Source: Spirochaetales bacterium
GTDB lineage: Bacteria; Spirochaetota; Spirochaetia; Treponematales; UBA12059
Assembly (NCBI GenBank): GCA_016926955.1
Contig: JAFGNN010000081.1
Location: 1 to 63,649, forward strand
DNA: 63,649 nucleotides
Reading direction: 5' to 3'
Part shown: piece after piece, positions 52,684-61,500 of the stretch
Numbering within the stretch: the first letter of the stretch is position 1
Layout of the letters: every line of letters begins with the position of its first letter
Notes under the pieces: model-generated
What the model was told of the DNA's origin: nothing
What the model saw: only the letters and a program-made list of their open reading frames with translations
Database searches by the model: none
Program-made: the position numbers and the translations under genes

Positions 52684-55600
52684 ATGAAAAGTCTCGGCGT
52701 CAACATAGGCTCGGCGAGCCTCAAGCTGGTCCTGCTGGACGGCGACCGCGTGGAATGGAGCGCGGTGCTGCCGCACGAGGGCGAGTTCAAGGCCGCCCTG
52801 GCCCGCGCCTTCCTGGCCCATCCGGCGCCCCTCGGCGTACCGTCCCTGGTCACCGGCAACGAGGGCCGCTCGCTCTTCGCCCTGCCCGCCATCATCGAGC
52901 CGCTCTGCGTCGAAGCCGCCCTCAAGGCCTCGGGCGAGAAGGTCGATGCGGTCGTGTCGATGGGCGGCGAGGACCTCGTGGTCTATGCCGTCGACTCGCG
53001 CGGCGTCATCGTCTCGAACTTCTCCGGCAACAAGTGCGCCTCGGGCACCGGCGAGTTCTTCAAACAGCAGCTGGCGCGCATGGACATGGAGCTGGACGAC
53101 GTCTCGCGCGTGTCGCCCGACGCCAAGGCCCTGCCGCTCTCGAGCCGCTGCTCGGTCTTCATGAAGAGCGACTGCACGCACCGGCTCAACAAGCGCGAGG
53201 CGACCAAGGACGACATCGTCCTGTCCCTTTCCATGGTGATGGCCGTCAAGGTGGCGGACTTCCTGAAGCGCGCGCGCGTGGAGAAGGGAAGGGCCATCCT
53301 CGCGGGCGGAACGACGCGCAACCCGCATATCCTCCGCTACCTGCGCGAGCTCCTGCCCGAGGTGGAGTTCGTCGTCCCGAAGGAAGCGCCCTATTTCGAA
53401 GCCTGGGGAGCGGCCCTGCTCGCCCGGGCTTCGGGCAGCCCCTTCCCCGAGCCCGCCACCCTGCTCCGCGAAGGCACGGTCGGCTTCGGCTCGCTCGAGC
53501 CGCTCTCGAAGGCGGAGCGCCTGGTCACGTATTTCGAAGGCAAGACCGGCCCCGTCGTGGCGGGCCGGAAGTACCTGCTCGGCGTCGACGGCGGCTCGAC
53601 CACCACCAAGGCCTGCCTGGTCGACATCGAGACCGACGAGGTGGTGGCCAGCCACTATGGCCGCACCCACGGCGACCCGGTCAAGGCCCTGAAGCTCTGC
53701 CTGGAGAAGATCCGCGAGAAGGTGAAGGCCGACACCGGCTCGGAGCGCGTCGAGATTCCCTACGCGTCGACCACCGGAAGCTCTCGCGAGATCCTCGGCG
53801 TCTTCCTCGGCACCGAGGGCGTCTACAACGAGATCATCGCGCACTCCGTCGGCACCACGCACTTCGCGAAGGACGTCGACACGATCTTCGAGATCGGCGG
53901 CCAGGACGCCAAGTACGTGCTGCTCAAGAACGGCGTGCCGATCGACTACGCCATGAACGAGGCCTGCTCCGCGGGCACGGGCTCCTTCCTCGAGGAGTCG
54001 GCTTCCGGCGACCTCAACATCCGCGAGGCCGCCGAGATCGGGCCCATCGCCATCCGCGCCGCCGCCCCGCTCAAGTTCGGCGAGCACTGCAGCGCCTTCA
54101 TCAACTCCGACATCCGCAAGGCCGTCCAGCACGGCGCCACCCGCGAGGACATCACGGCGGGCATCGTGCACTCAATAGTGGCGAACTACCTGAACCGAGT
54201 GGTGGGCAATCGTACCATCGGCGCCAAGGTCTTCCTGCAGGGCGGCGTGGCCAAGAATCCGGCCGTGCCGCTCGCCTTCGCCTCGCTGCTCGGCAAGAGC
54301 GTCCTGGTGCCGCCGAGCCCCGAGCTTATGGGCTGCTTCGGCGTCGCCCTGCTCGCGCGGCAGAAGGCCGATGCGGGCCAGCTGTCGCAAGGCTCTTACG
54401 ACCTGGGCGCCCTGATCGGACGCGAGATCGGCTACGAGCGGGTCTTCCAGTGCAAGGCCTGCGAGAACCTCTGCCCAATCCAGGTGCTCGACGTGGACGG
54501 CGCGAAGTACATGTTCGGCGGCCGCTGCAACAAATACGCGAACCTGCGCAAGGGCAAGGCCGACACGGGGGCCACCGACTGGGTGGCCGAGCGCGAACGC
54601 CTCATGTTCGTCGAGTGCGCGCCGGACCCCGCCACCTTCGTCGCGAAGCGCGAGTTCACGGTCGGCGTGCCGCGCGCCTTCAGCGTGCACACCCTCTGGC
54701 CCTTCTACGCGCGCTTCTTCCACGAGCTCGGGATCAAGACCTTCCTGACCGACACCGTCGACCACGACGGCGTGGCGCGCGCGGAAAGCGCGTACTGCTT
54801 CCCCGCGGAGATCGCGCACGGCGCCGTCGAGGACGCGCTCAAGAAGGGCGCCGACTACGTCTTCCTGCCGCACTTCCGCGACATGCCGAGCTACGAGGAG
54901 GATGTGCACGCCAACTTCTGCCCCATCACGCAGGCGCTGCCGTACTACATCAAGAAAGCCTTCCCCGACGTGCCGGAGTCGAAATTCCTGCCGACCGTCG
55001 TCTCGTTCAAGTTCGGCCGCAAGAAGGCGCTCGAGCACTTCGTCAAGCTCGGCGAGCTGCTCGGAATCGGAGCGGACGAGGTCGAGCGCGCCTTCGACGC
55101 CGCGCAGGGTGCCCAGGAGCATTACCTCCGCAAGGCCGCCGAAACCGGAAAGCGGGCGCTCGAGGAGATCCGCTCGGGCGAGCGCCCCGTCATCGCCCTG
55201 CTCGGACGTCCCTACAACGCCTTCACGCCCGAGGCGAACATGGGCATACCGCTCAAGTTCCGCACACGCGGCTACTCCATCCTGCCCTTCGACTTCCTGC
55301 CGATCGGCGACCAGGAAATCTTCCCGAACATGTACTGGTTCTACGGCCAGCAGGACCTCAAGGCCGCGCGGATCGCCAAGGACGAGCCGAACCTCTTCGT
55401 CGCCTTCGTCTCGAATTTCAGCTGCGCGCCGGACTCCTTCATCCTCCACTACGTCAAATGGACCATGGGGCAGAAGCCCTTCCTGGTGCTGGAGCTCGAC
55501 TCGCACTCGGCGGACGCCGGCATCGACACGCGCGTCGAGGCCTTCCTGGACATCATCGACGGCTACCGCTCCAAGCTCGGCGAGCTCTCCGAGGAGCGCT

Positions 55601-57051
55601 GGGACAACGGGCTCCGCTTCGTCAACGACGGCAAGACCCCGCTCCACGTGCTCGACGCGCGAACGGGGGAACGCCGCGAGCTCTTCGGCAACCCGAAGGT
55701 GAAGCTGCTCCTCTCCAACATGGGCGACCTTTCCACCAAGCTCATGGCCGCGGTGCTGAAGGGCTCCGGCGTTGCCGCCGAGCCCCTGCCGGTGGCGACG
55801 GCGAAGACCATCCAGATGGCGCGCGCGCACGCCTCGGGCAAGGAGTGCGTGCCGAGCCACATCGTGCTCGGCTCCGCGCTCGAGTTCTTCTTCTCGGAAC
55901 GTTACCGCAAGGACGAGACCTACCTGCTCTTCGTGCCCATCACCACGGGGCCCTGCCGCACGGGCCAGTACTTCGTCTTCTTCGAGAACCTCTTCCGCGA
56001 TCTCCGGCTCGAGAACGTGGTGGTCATCACCATGAGCGCGGACAACTCCTACAACGAGTTCGGCCCCGATTTCTCCAAGGACGTGTGGCGGAGCCTGGCC
56101 ATCGGCGACGCCATGAAGGACGTGCAGAACACCCTGCGCGCCTGCGCGGCCGACCCGAAGGCGGCGCTCGAGTGGTTCGACTCCAGCTGGAACGACCTGA
56201 TCGAGGCCGCCGGAACGCACGTGTCGAAGGCCCTGCCCATCGTGCGGCGCATCGCGCGCGAGGCGGCCCTGATCCCGCTGGCCCGCGACCCTAAGGAAGC
56301 GCCGAAGGTGCTCGTGGTCGGCGAGATCTACGTGCGCCGCGACGACTTCGCGGTGGACGAGCTCGTGGGGCTCTTCTCCGCCAAGGGCATCGTCGCGAAG
56401 ATAGCCGGCATCGGCGAGTGGATCCACTACCTCGACTTCGTGCGAGAGTACGACCTCAATAAGCGCCTCAAACTCTTGCCCGCGTGGAAGCGGCCGTTCT
56501 CCGACGAGGCGCGGAAGCTCTTCCGGCTCAAGATCGAGGAGCTGTGGAAGCATCACGTCGAGGCCTCGGTCGACAAGGCGCTCGCGCCTTCCGGCCTTAC
56601 CATCGAGGCGCCTCGCGACATGAAGACGATCATGGCCAATACCCAGCGCCACTTCCTCGACCTCGAGCTCAACTCCGAGATCGCCGTATCCTCGGGCGTC
56701 GCGGCCACCGCCATGGAAGAAGGCTATTCGGGCATCGTCAACATCAGCCCCTTCGCCTGCCTGATCGGACGCGTCATCGAGGGCATCTTCGCGCCCTGGG
56801 CGCGCGAGCGTAACTATCCGACAATCTCGGTCGAGGTGGACGGGAACCTGCTGCCTCCGGCTACCGTGAACAAGCTCGCCATCTTCATGGTGAACGTGCT
56901 CCGCTTCCGAGGGAAGGGCGACGCGGCGGCGCTGGTCGAGACGGCGAACGCCGGGCCGGAGCCCCTCGTCGAGACGGGCGAGGCGGCCGCCGCCACCGAG
57001 GCCGCTGCCATGGCCGACCTCGAGCTTGCGGCGGAAAAGGTGGACGCATGA
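52684..57051 (+). CDS. Giant BadF/HgdC-type activase fused to HgdB-like reductase; candidate plasmalogen synthase (PlsA/PlsR fusion type)
   Basis: This encodes 1455 residues. Residues ~1-285: first ASKHA ATPase domain (SLGVNIGSASLKLVLLDGD, GNKCASGTGEF). ~295-560: second activase domain (LLGVDGGSTTTKACLVD, FEIGGQDAKYVLLK, NEACSAGTGSF, EHCSAFINSD) with Cys that can hold the bridging 4Fe-4S cluster. ~585-620: CKACENLC cluster-like motif. ~655 on: DUF2229/HgdB-like region (VGVPRAFSVHTLWPFYARFF), with conserved Cys in SNFSCAPDSF, GKECVPSH, GPCRTGQY and SPFACLIGR. Activases drive ATP-dependent low-potential electrons. PlsA/PlsR of Clostridium perfringens use this fold to make plasmalogens, and fused forms occur in other anaerobes. 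It is the first gene of the operon. Assignment is by architecture; a 2-hydroxyacyl-CoA dehydratase-like role is the alternative. Confidence 0.8.
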   Translation: MKSLGVNIGSASLKLVLLDGDRVEWSAVLPHEGEFKAALARAFLAHPAPLGVPSLVTGNEGRSLFALPAIIEPLCVEAALKASGEKVDAVVSMGGEDLVVYAVDSRGVIVSNFSGNKCASGTGEFFKQQLARMDMELDDVSRVSPDAKALPLSSRCSVFMKSDCTHRLNKREATKDDIVLSLSMVMAVKVADFLKRARVEKGRAILAGGTTRNPHILRYLRELLPEVEFVVPKEAPYFEAWGAALLARASGSPFPEPATLLREGTVGFGSLEPLSKAERLVTYFEGKTGPVVAGRKYLLGVDGGSTTTKACLVDIETDEVVASHYGRTHGDPVKALKLCLEKIREKVKADTGSERVEIPYASTTGSSREILGVFLGTEGVYNEIIAHSVGTTHFAKDVDTIFEIGGQDAKYVLLKNGVPIDYAMNEACSAGTGSFLEESASGDLNIREAAEIGPIAIRAAAPLKFGEHCSAFINSDIRKAVQHGATREDITAGIVHSIVANYLNRVVGNRTIGAKVFLQGGVAKNPAVPLAFASLLGKSVLVPPSPELMGCFGVALLARQKADAGQLSQGSYDLGALIGREIGYERVFQCKACENLCPIQVLDVDGAKYMFGGRCNKYANLRKGKADTGATDWVAERERLMFVECAPDPATFVAKREFTVGVPRAFSVHTLWPFYARFFHELGIKTFLTDTVDHDGVARAESAYCFPAEIAHGAVEDALKKGADYVFLPHFRDMPSYEEDVHANFCPITQALPYYIKKAFPDVPESKFLPTVVSFKFGRKKALEHFVKLGELLGIGADEVERAFDAAQGAQEHYLRKAAETGKRALEEIRSGERPVIALLGRPYNAFTPEANMGIPLKFRTRGYSILPFDFLPIGDQEIFPNMYWFYGQQDLKAARIAKDEPNLFVAFVSNFSCAPDSFILHYVKWTMGQKPFLVLELDSHSADAGIDTRVEAFLDIIDGYRSKLGELSEERWDNGLRFVNDGKTPLHVLDARTGERRELFGNPKVKLLLSNMGDLSTKLMAAVLKGSGVAAEPLPVATAKTIQMARAHASGKECVPSHIVLGSALEFFFSERYRKDETYLLFVPITTGPCRTGQYFVFFENLFRDLRLENVVVITMSADNSYNEFGPDFSKDVWRSLAIGDAMKDVQNTLRACAADPKAALEWFDSSWNDLIEAAGTHVSKALPIVRRIAREAALIPLARDPKEAPKVLVVGEIYVRRDDFAVDELVGLFSAKGIVAKIAGIGEWIHYLDFVREYDLNKRLKLLPAWKRPFSDEARKLFRLKIEELWKHHVEASVDKALAPSGLTIEAPRDMKTIMANTQRHFLDLELNSEIAVSSGVAATAMEEGYSGIVNISPFACLIGRVIEGIFAPWARERNYPTISVEVDGNLLPPATVNKLAIFMVNVLRFRGKGDAAALVETANAGPEPLVETGEAAAATEAAAMADLELAAEKVDA

Positions 57052-57866
57052 ACGGCCCGGGAAAAGGAAACGACAACGGGAAGGGCTACGCGCTCGTGAC
57101 GGGCGCTTCGGGCGGCATCGGCGCGGAATTCGCCCTGCAGCTGGCCGCGTCGGGGCGGGCACTGATCCTCGTGGGCCGCAAGCGCGAACGGCTCGAGCGC
57201 ACCCTCGGCGCCCTCCGCGGCCCGCGCGCGGCGGAATCGCTCGTCATGCCGGCTGACCTCTCGGAGCAAGGCGCCGCTTCGCGCCTCCACGCCGAGTGCG
57301 CCGCGCGCGGCCTCATCGTCGAAACCCTGGTCAACAACGCGGGCTCTGGCGTCTTCGGCGCCGCCGTCGACTCGGACCCCGAGGCGGTCGAGGCCATGCT
57401 GCGCCTCAACGTGCAGGCCCTGGCCTCGCTCTCGGCCCTTTTCGGCCGCGACATGAAGGCGCGGGGCGCTGGCGAAATCCTCAACGTGGGCTCCTTCGCG
57501 GGGCTCCAGGCCACGCCGTACTTCGCGGCCTACGCCGCCTCGAAGGCCTTCGTGCTGGACTACAGCCTGGCCCTGCGCGCCGAGCTCGCGGGCACGGGGG
57601 TCAAGGTCACCTGCCTGCTGCCGGGCTACGTGCGCACGGCCTTCGACGCGAACGCCGGCGTCGGAAGCCCCGCCTACCTGAAATTCTCCGAAGCGAACTC
57701 CCTGGACGCGGCCACCGTGGCCCGGATCGGCCTCGGCGCCCTCGCGCGCCGCAAGGCCTGGACCATAGCCGGCGCCCGGAACCGCTTCGCGGCGGCGCTT
57801 TTTTCCTTGCTCCCGCGCTCGATTCCCCCCAGAATCATGCGCGCGGCGCTCGAGCGCCTGATCTGA
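57048..57866 (+). CDS. Short-chain dehydrogenase/reductase (DltE-like SDR)
   Basis: This encodes 272 residues. The NAD(P) motif is VTGASGGIGAEFA (TGxxxGIG), followed by LVNNAGSGVFG (NNAG), catalytic Ser in LNVGSFAG and YAAYAASKAF (YxxxK). It overlaps the giant upstream gene by 4 bases (ATGA). Ends with a short hydrophobic C-terminal segment (FAAALFSLLPRSIPPRIM) that could touch the membrane, as in lipid-acting SDRs. It may reduce a fatty-acyl or keto-lipid intermediate in the same pathway. Cofactor preference is not certain. Confidence 0.9.
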   Translation: MNGPGKGNDNGKGYALVTGASGGIGAEFALQLAASGRALILVGRKRERLERTLGALRGPRAAESLVMPADLSEQGAASRLHAECAARGLIVETLVNNAGSGVFGAAVDSDPEAVEAMLRLNVQALASLSALFGRDMKARGAGEILNVGSFAGLQATPYFAAYAASKAFVLDYSLALRAELAGTGVKVTCLLPGYVRTAFDANAGVGSPAYLKFSEANSLDAATVARIGLGALARRKAWTIAGARNRFAAALFSLLPRSIPPRIMRAALERLI

Positions 57867-57883
57867 CCGGGAGGATCCGCACC

Positions 57884-59074
57884 ATGAAGACCAACTTCTC
57901 CGTCGTCCCGCGCCTGATGAGGCGTGACCCCCGCCTCGCCTTCAACGTGGGCCGCGCCCTTTTCTCGCAACAGCGCGCCCTGCTCTTCGACCGGCCCCGC
58001 AAGGACGGCGTCTCGAACGAGCTCTACCTCATGTACTTCCGCCTGACGCCGCTCTGCAACCTGCGTTGCGTCATGTGCGGCCAGCGCGGCGACAAGGGCG
58101 TCCTCAAGGGCGCCTACGCGGCCGCCGAGGCTAAAAAGATCGTGCCGCTCGAGGACTACAAGAGGCTGGTCGACCAGATCAAGCACAAGAAGCCTGTGGT
58201 CTACCTCTGGGGCGGCGAGCCCTTCCTCTACCCGGACCTCTTCCCCCTAATCGACTACATGATGGCCTCCGGCCTGACCGTGGCGGTCAACACGAACGGC
58301 ACCCTGCTCGAGAAGCACGCGGAAGAGATCGTCAGGCGCAAGTGGCACGCGCTCTTCGTCTCGCTCGACGGCTTCGAGGAGACCAACGACGCCATCCGGG
58401 GCGAAGGGTCCTACCGCAAGGTAGTCGACGGCTTCGCCGCCATCAACCGCGAGAAGGAAAAGCAGGGCTCGCACTACCCCTACATGGGCATCGTGACCAC
58501 GGTCGGCAACAAGAATTACAAGGACCTTCGCCGTCTGGCCGAGGCCGCCGACGGTTTCAAGCTGGCCTGGCACATCTTCAATCTCGGCACCTACACCAAT
58601 GACGAGATCGTGGAAGAGCACCGCAAGTTCATGCGCGAGCGCCTGGACACGGAGATCTCCTGCCTCCCGGCGTACGCCACGGGCTACAACGAAGACATCG
58701 ACGGACAGCTGCTCTACGACATCCTCAAGGGCATACACGGCGCCGATTTCGGGCACCCGATCATAACGGTGCCCGCGCTCGAGCCCGATAAAATCGACAT
58801 CTATTACAAGGACCTGAAGACGCCGGTGCGCAAGGAGTGCTCGGTGCCCTGGGGGCAGGCGAACGTCGACTACGACGGCGACGTCCACTTCTGCGCGGAC
58901 TACAACGACTACGTGATCGGCAACATACGCGAAACGCCCTTTTTCGAGATCTACAACGGCGAAAGGGCCCGCGAGTTCCGCAAAGCCCTCAAGGAACGGC
59001 CGGACGGGCTCTTCCCGGGCTGCGTCCGCTGCTACCAGGCCATGCTCTGCGGCAAGCGGCTGCCTGGTTTCTGA
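57884..59074 (+). CDS. Radical SAM enzyme with SPASM-like C-terminus
   Basis: This encodes 396 residues. The radical SAM cluster motif is PLCNLRCVMCGQ (CxxxCxxC) near residue 60; WGGEPFLYPDLFPLI is the GGE SAM-binding block; SLDGFEETNDAIRG follows. The C-terminal cysteines in RKECSVPWGQ, DVHFCADYND, FPGCVRCYQAMLCG fit a SPASM or twitch domain with auxiliary clusters. An N-terminal ~50-residue basic helix region precedes. GGGAGGATCC is upstream of the start, 17 bases after the SDR stop. Such enzymes do peptide modification or C-H chemistry; radical SAM enzymes also build membrane-spanning and ether lipids. Confidence 0.92.
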   Translation: MKTNFSVVPRLMRRDPRLAFNVGRALFSQQRALLFDRPRKDGVSNELYLMYFRLTPLCNLRCVMCGQRGDKGVLKGAYAAAEAKKIVPLEDYKRLVDQIKHKKPVVYLWGGEPFLYPDLFPLIDYMMASGLTVAVNTNGTLLEKHAEEIVRRKWHALFVSLDGFEETNDAIRGEGSYRKVVDGFAAINREKEKQGSHYPYMGIVTTVGNKNYKDLRRLAEAADGFKLAWHIFNLGTYTNDEIVEEHRKFMRERLDTEISCLPAYATGYNEDIDGQLLYDILKGIHGADFGHPIITVPALEPDKIDIYYKDLKTPVRKECSVPWGQANVDYDGDVHFCADYNDYVIGNIRETPFFEIYNGERAREFRKALKERPDGLFPGCVRCYQAMLCGKRLPGF

Positions 59075-59076
59075 CC

Positions 59077-60030
59077 ATGGATACGCCAGCGTACCGCCAT
59101 CTCGACTCCGGACGCCCGAAGAGTCTCCGCCGACTGCTGTGGCTGGACGACGCGCGCGGCGACAAGCCTCGCTTCACGCGGTCCCGCATGCTCGCGCTCA
59201 TCCTGCTCCGCCTGCCTTCCTCGCCGACCCTGCTGTCCGCGGCCGTGCGCATGTTCTTCACCATCATGCGCTATTTCATGGCGGGGCAGTTCGCCATGAA
59301 GCTCGGCATACTCAAGGCGCCGCTCGTGGGCGTCGACCATCCGCTCGACAGGCGCATACGCTTCCGGCCGGAGCTGGCGCCCATCTATTTCGACTTTATC
59401 GGCTTCTGGGTGCGGGCCCTGGCCTACGTGCTCGACCGGACGGGGCGGAAGGCCTATCCCGACGCGGCGCGCTTCCTCCTTTCGATCGGCGACTGCTACA
59501 AGGAAGCGTACGGCGTCTACGGCCGGTGCGTATCGACGACGCGTCGCCCCGCCAAGCCCGCCAACGCCTCGTTCGTGGTCATCCACCTTTTCGATCCGCA
59601 CCTCTTCTGCCTGCCGAGCCTGCACGTCATCGTGGTGACCACCGCCTGGCTGGGCCTGCGCGAAATCCTCGCCAGGCACGGCCTCGCGGAGCGGGAGGCC
59701 GCGGCAATCGAGGCCGTGCGGAAGCGGGCGATCGAGATCGCAGACACCGTGGTGGCCATGAAGCAGCACTCGGTCAACTGCATCCCGGCGGCCTTCTACG
59801 CCACGCGCGCGCTCAATCCCGCATTCGGGCGGGCCGAGGCGAAGGGCATACTCGAGGGCATGTTCCACTGGAGCGAGCTGGAAGACGGTCGCGACGAAGT
59901 GGTCGCCTATATCGAAGCCCTCGAGGATCGTTTCGAGGCCGAGGGCGAAGCCCGCGGCGGCGACTGGAAGGGCGTGCTCGCGGATTTCCTGTTCCGTTAC
60001 GGCGAGGAGCGCGGAACCCGCTACCGCTGA
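59077..60030 (+). CDS. Unknown protein with diverged PAP2-like motifs
   Basis: This encodes 317 residues; the start is 2 bases after the radical SAM stop. I see helices (MLALILLRLPSSPTLLSAAVRMFFTIMRYFMAG; PIYFDFIGFWVRALAYVL; FCLPSLHVIVVTTAWLGL) and many charged helices at the end. GRCVSTTRRP resembles the phosphatase motif K-x6-RP with Arg for Lys, FCLPSLHV resembles PSGH/PSLH, and KQHSVNCIP some 90 residues later resembles the third His motif weakly. So it may be a distant PAP2 or lipid-phosphate-acting protein, but the third motif is not firm. No family is claimed. Operon position suggests a lipid role. Confidence 0.55.
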   Translation: MDTPAYRHLDSGRPKSLRRLLWLDDARGDKPRFTRSRMLALILLRLPSSPTLLSAAVRMFFTIMRYFMAGQFAMKLGILKAPLVGVDHPLDRRIRFRPELAPIYFDFIGFWVRALAYVLDRTGRKAYPDAARFLLSIGDCYKEAYGVYGRCVSTTRRPAKPANASFVVIHLFDPHLFCLPSLHVIVVTTAWLGLREILARHGLAEREAAAIEAVRKRAIEIADTVVAMKQHSVNCIPAAFYATRALNPAFGRAEAKGILEGMFHWSELEDGRDEVVAYIEALEDRFEAEGEARGGDWKGVLADFLFRYGEERGTRYR

Positions 60031-60105
60031 TCGCGCTTGCCGACGCGTGGGCCGCCCGCTAGAATTAACGCGCGACGAAGCATGCCGCGGCGCCGGAGGT
60101 TTTCC

Positions 60106-61386
60106 ATGTGCGACACGATATTCGCCTCCAGCAAGGCGGGCGGAGCCTGGTTCGGAAAGAATTCCGACCGCCACCCCGACGAGAGCCAGGCGCTGAAGCT
60201 GCTGCCCTCCTCGGCTCCGTCCGCGTCCACCCGGATCGGCGCCGTCGAGTTTGCGAGACCCGACCGGGGCCTCGCCATGGCGTTGTCCAAACCGTCGTGG
60301 ATGCGGGGCGGCGAGATGGGCCTCAACGCCGCGGGCGTGGCCATCGGCAACGAGGCGGTGTTCGCGAAGGAAGCCGCCGACAAGGGCGGGCCGCTCGGCA
60401 TGGACATCCTGCGGGCGGCCCTCTCCGCCTCCGCCAGCGCGGCAGAGGCGCGCGACTTCCTCTGCGCCTTCATCGAGGAGCACGGGCAGGGCGGGAACGG
60501 CGCATATCGCGGCTCGCTCGTATACTCCAACTCCTTCATCGTGGCGGACAGCGCCGAGGCCTACGTCGTCGAGACCGCGGGCCGCCGCTGGGCCTGGCGC
60601 TCGGCGGAGGGCGTCGCGACCATCTCCAACGCCTATTCCATCGAGGATGACTTCAAGCGCCTCGACGCCCTGACGCGGAAGCAGATCGCGCCGGTGAACG
60701 AGCGCATGGCTTGTGTCGACGAGGAGGAAGCCGGGCGCGTGGGCGCGAAGGGTTCGTGGCGCGCCTGGGTCGAAAGCCGCTTCCACCTGCGTTTCACGCG
60801 CGGCGAGGTCCGCGCCGCCCGTACCGCCGCCATGCTCCGGTCCGCCTTGCCGATCGCCGGGGTCGATGCCTTCCTCGCCGTCTTGCGTGACCACGGCGAG
60901 GGCCGGCCGGGAGCGGCCGGGATGAAGGCGCCGTGTCTGCACGAGGCGGGGTTCCCGGTCCGATCCTCCACCACCGCCAGCCTGGCCGTACGCTGGTTCG
61001 ACGCCGGATCGCCGGCGCGGGCCCTGCTCTGGTTCACGGGCACGAGCTACCCCTGCCTCTCGCTCTACGCCCCCGTCCTGCTCGCGGACGGAGCCTTCGT
61101 TCCCCTCTGGACCGCCTACGACTACGACGAGGCTTCCGAAAAGGCTTGCGCCTTCTGGAAGGAGCGCCGCGACCTGCTCCGGAAGCTGGGCGGCGCGCGC
61201 CGCTCCGCCGAACCCGGCTTTGTCGCCGCCCGCGAGGGCTTCCAGTCGCGTCTGGAAACGGTCGCCGCCCGCGCCGCGACGGCTCCGGCTGATCCCGCGA
61301 TGCTGGTCAGCGTCCGGGCCGAGGTCGACGCGATCATGGAGTCCTGGCGCGACTTCCTCGAGTCGCTTCGAAACCCTGTGGCCTGA
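60106..61386 (+). CDS. Secernin-like Ntn-hydrolase (peptidase family C69)
   Basis: This encodes 426 residues. After Met removal the N-terminal nucleophile is Cys2 in MCDTIFASSKAGGAWFGKNS, matching the C69 dipeptidase/secernin start; GGAGG precedes the ATG. GEMGLNAAGVAIGNEAVF, YSNSFIVADSAEAYVVETAG and WAWRSAEGVATISNAYSI are the family's inner blocks. It probably hydrolyses dipeptides or amide bonds in the cytoplasm. It follows the operon by 75 bases, and may or may not be co-transcribed. A terminator follows before the convergent VWA gene. Confidence 0.87.
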   Translation: MCDTIFASSKAGGAWFGKNSDRHPDESQALKLLPSSAPSASTRIGAVEFARPDRGLAMALSKPSWMRGGEMGLNAAGVAIGNEAVFAKEAADKGGPLGMDILRAALSASASAAEARDFLCAFIEEHGQGGNGAYRGSLVYSNSFIVADSAEAYVVETAGRRWAWRSAEGVATISNAYSIEDDFKRLDALTRKQIAPVNERMACVDEEEAGRVGAKGSWRAWVESRFHLRFTRGEVRAARTAAMLRSALPIAGVDAFLAVLRDHGEGRPGAAGMKAPCLHEAGFPVRSSTTASLAVRWFDAGSPARALLWFTGTSYPCLSLYAPVLLADGAFVPLWTAYDYDEASEKACAFWKERRDLLRKLGGARRSAEPGFVAAREGFQSRLETVAARAATAPADPAMLVSVRAEVDAIMESWRDFLESLRNPVA

Positions 61387-61421
61387 GCTCACCCGCGACC
61401 CAGGGGCAGGAAGCGAAAAGA

Positions 61422-61456
61422 AGGCTCCCGGTCGCCTTTCGGGCGATCGGGAGCCT
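61422..61456 (-). terminator. Terminator after the VWA lipoprotein gene
   Basis: AGGCTCCCG (61422-61430) pairs with CGGGAGCCT (61448-61456), with an inner TCGCC/GGCGA. On the minus strand it is followed by TCTTTTCGCTT. It may act in both directions between convergent genes. Confidence 0.6.
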
Positions 61457-61500
61457 CGTCTGCTTCCGCGCGCGTTCGCGGCTACGCGCGGCGATCGATC

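Noticed and set aside
54172-57162. 996-codon minus-strand open frame
   Set aside because: It is fully antisense to the giant activase/reductase gene, whose sequence is clearly conserved; composition is typical of a shadow frame.
59032-61392. 786-codon minus-strand open frame
   Set aside because: It is antisense to the unknown 317-residue gene and the C69 peptidase gene; sequence is low in hydrophobic residues and shows no motif.
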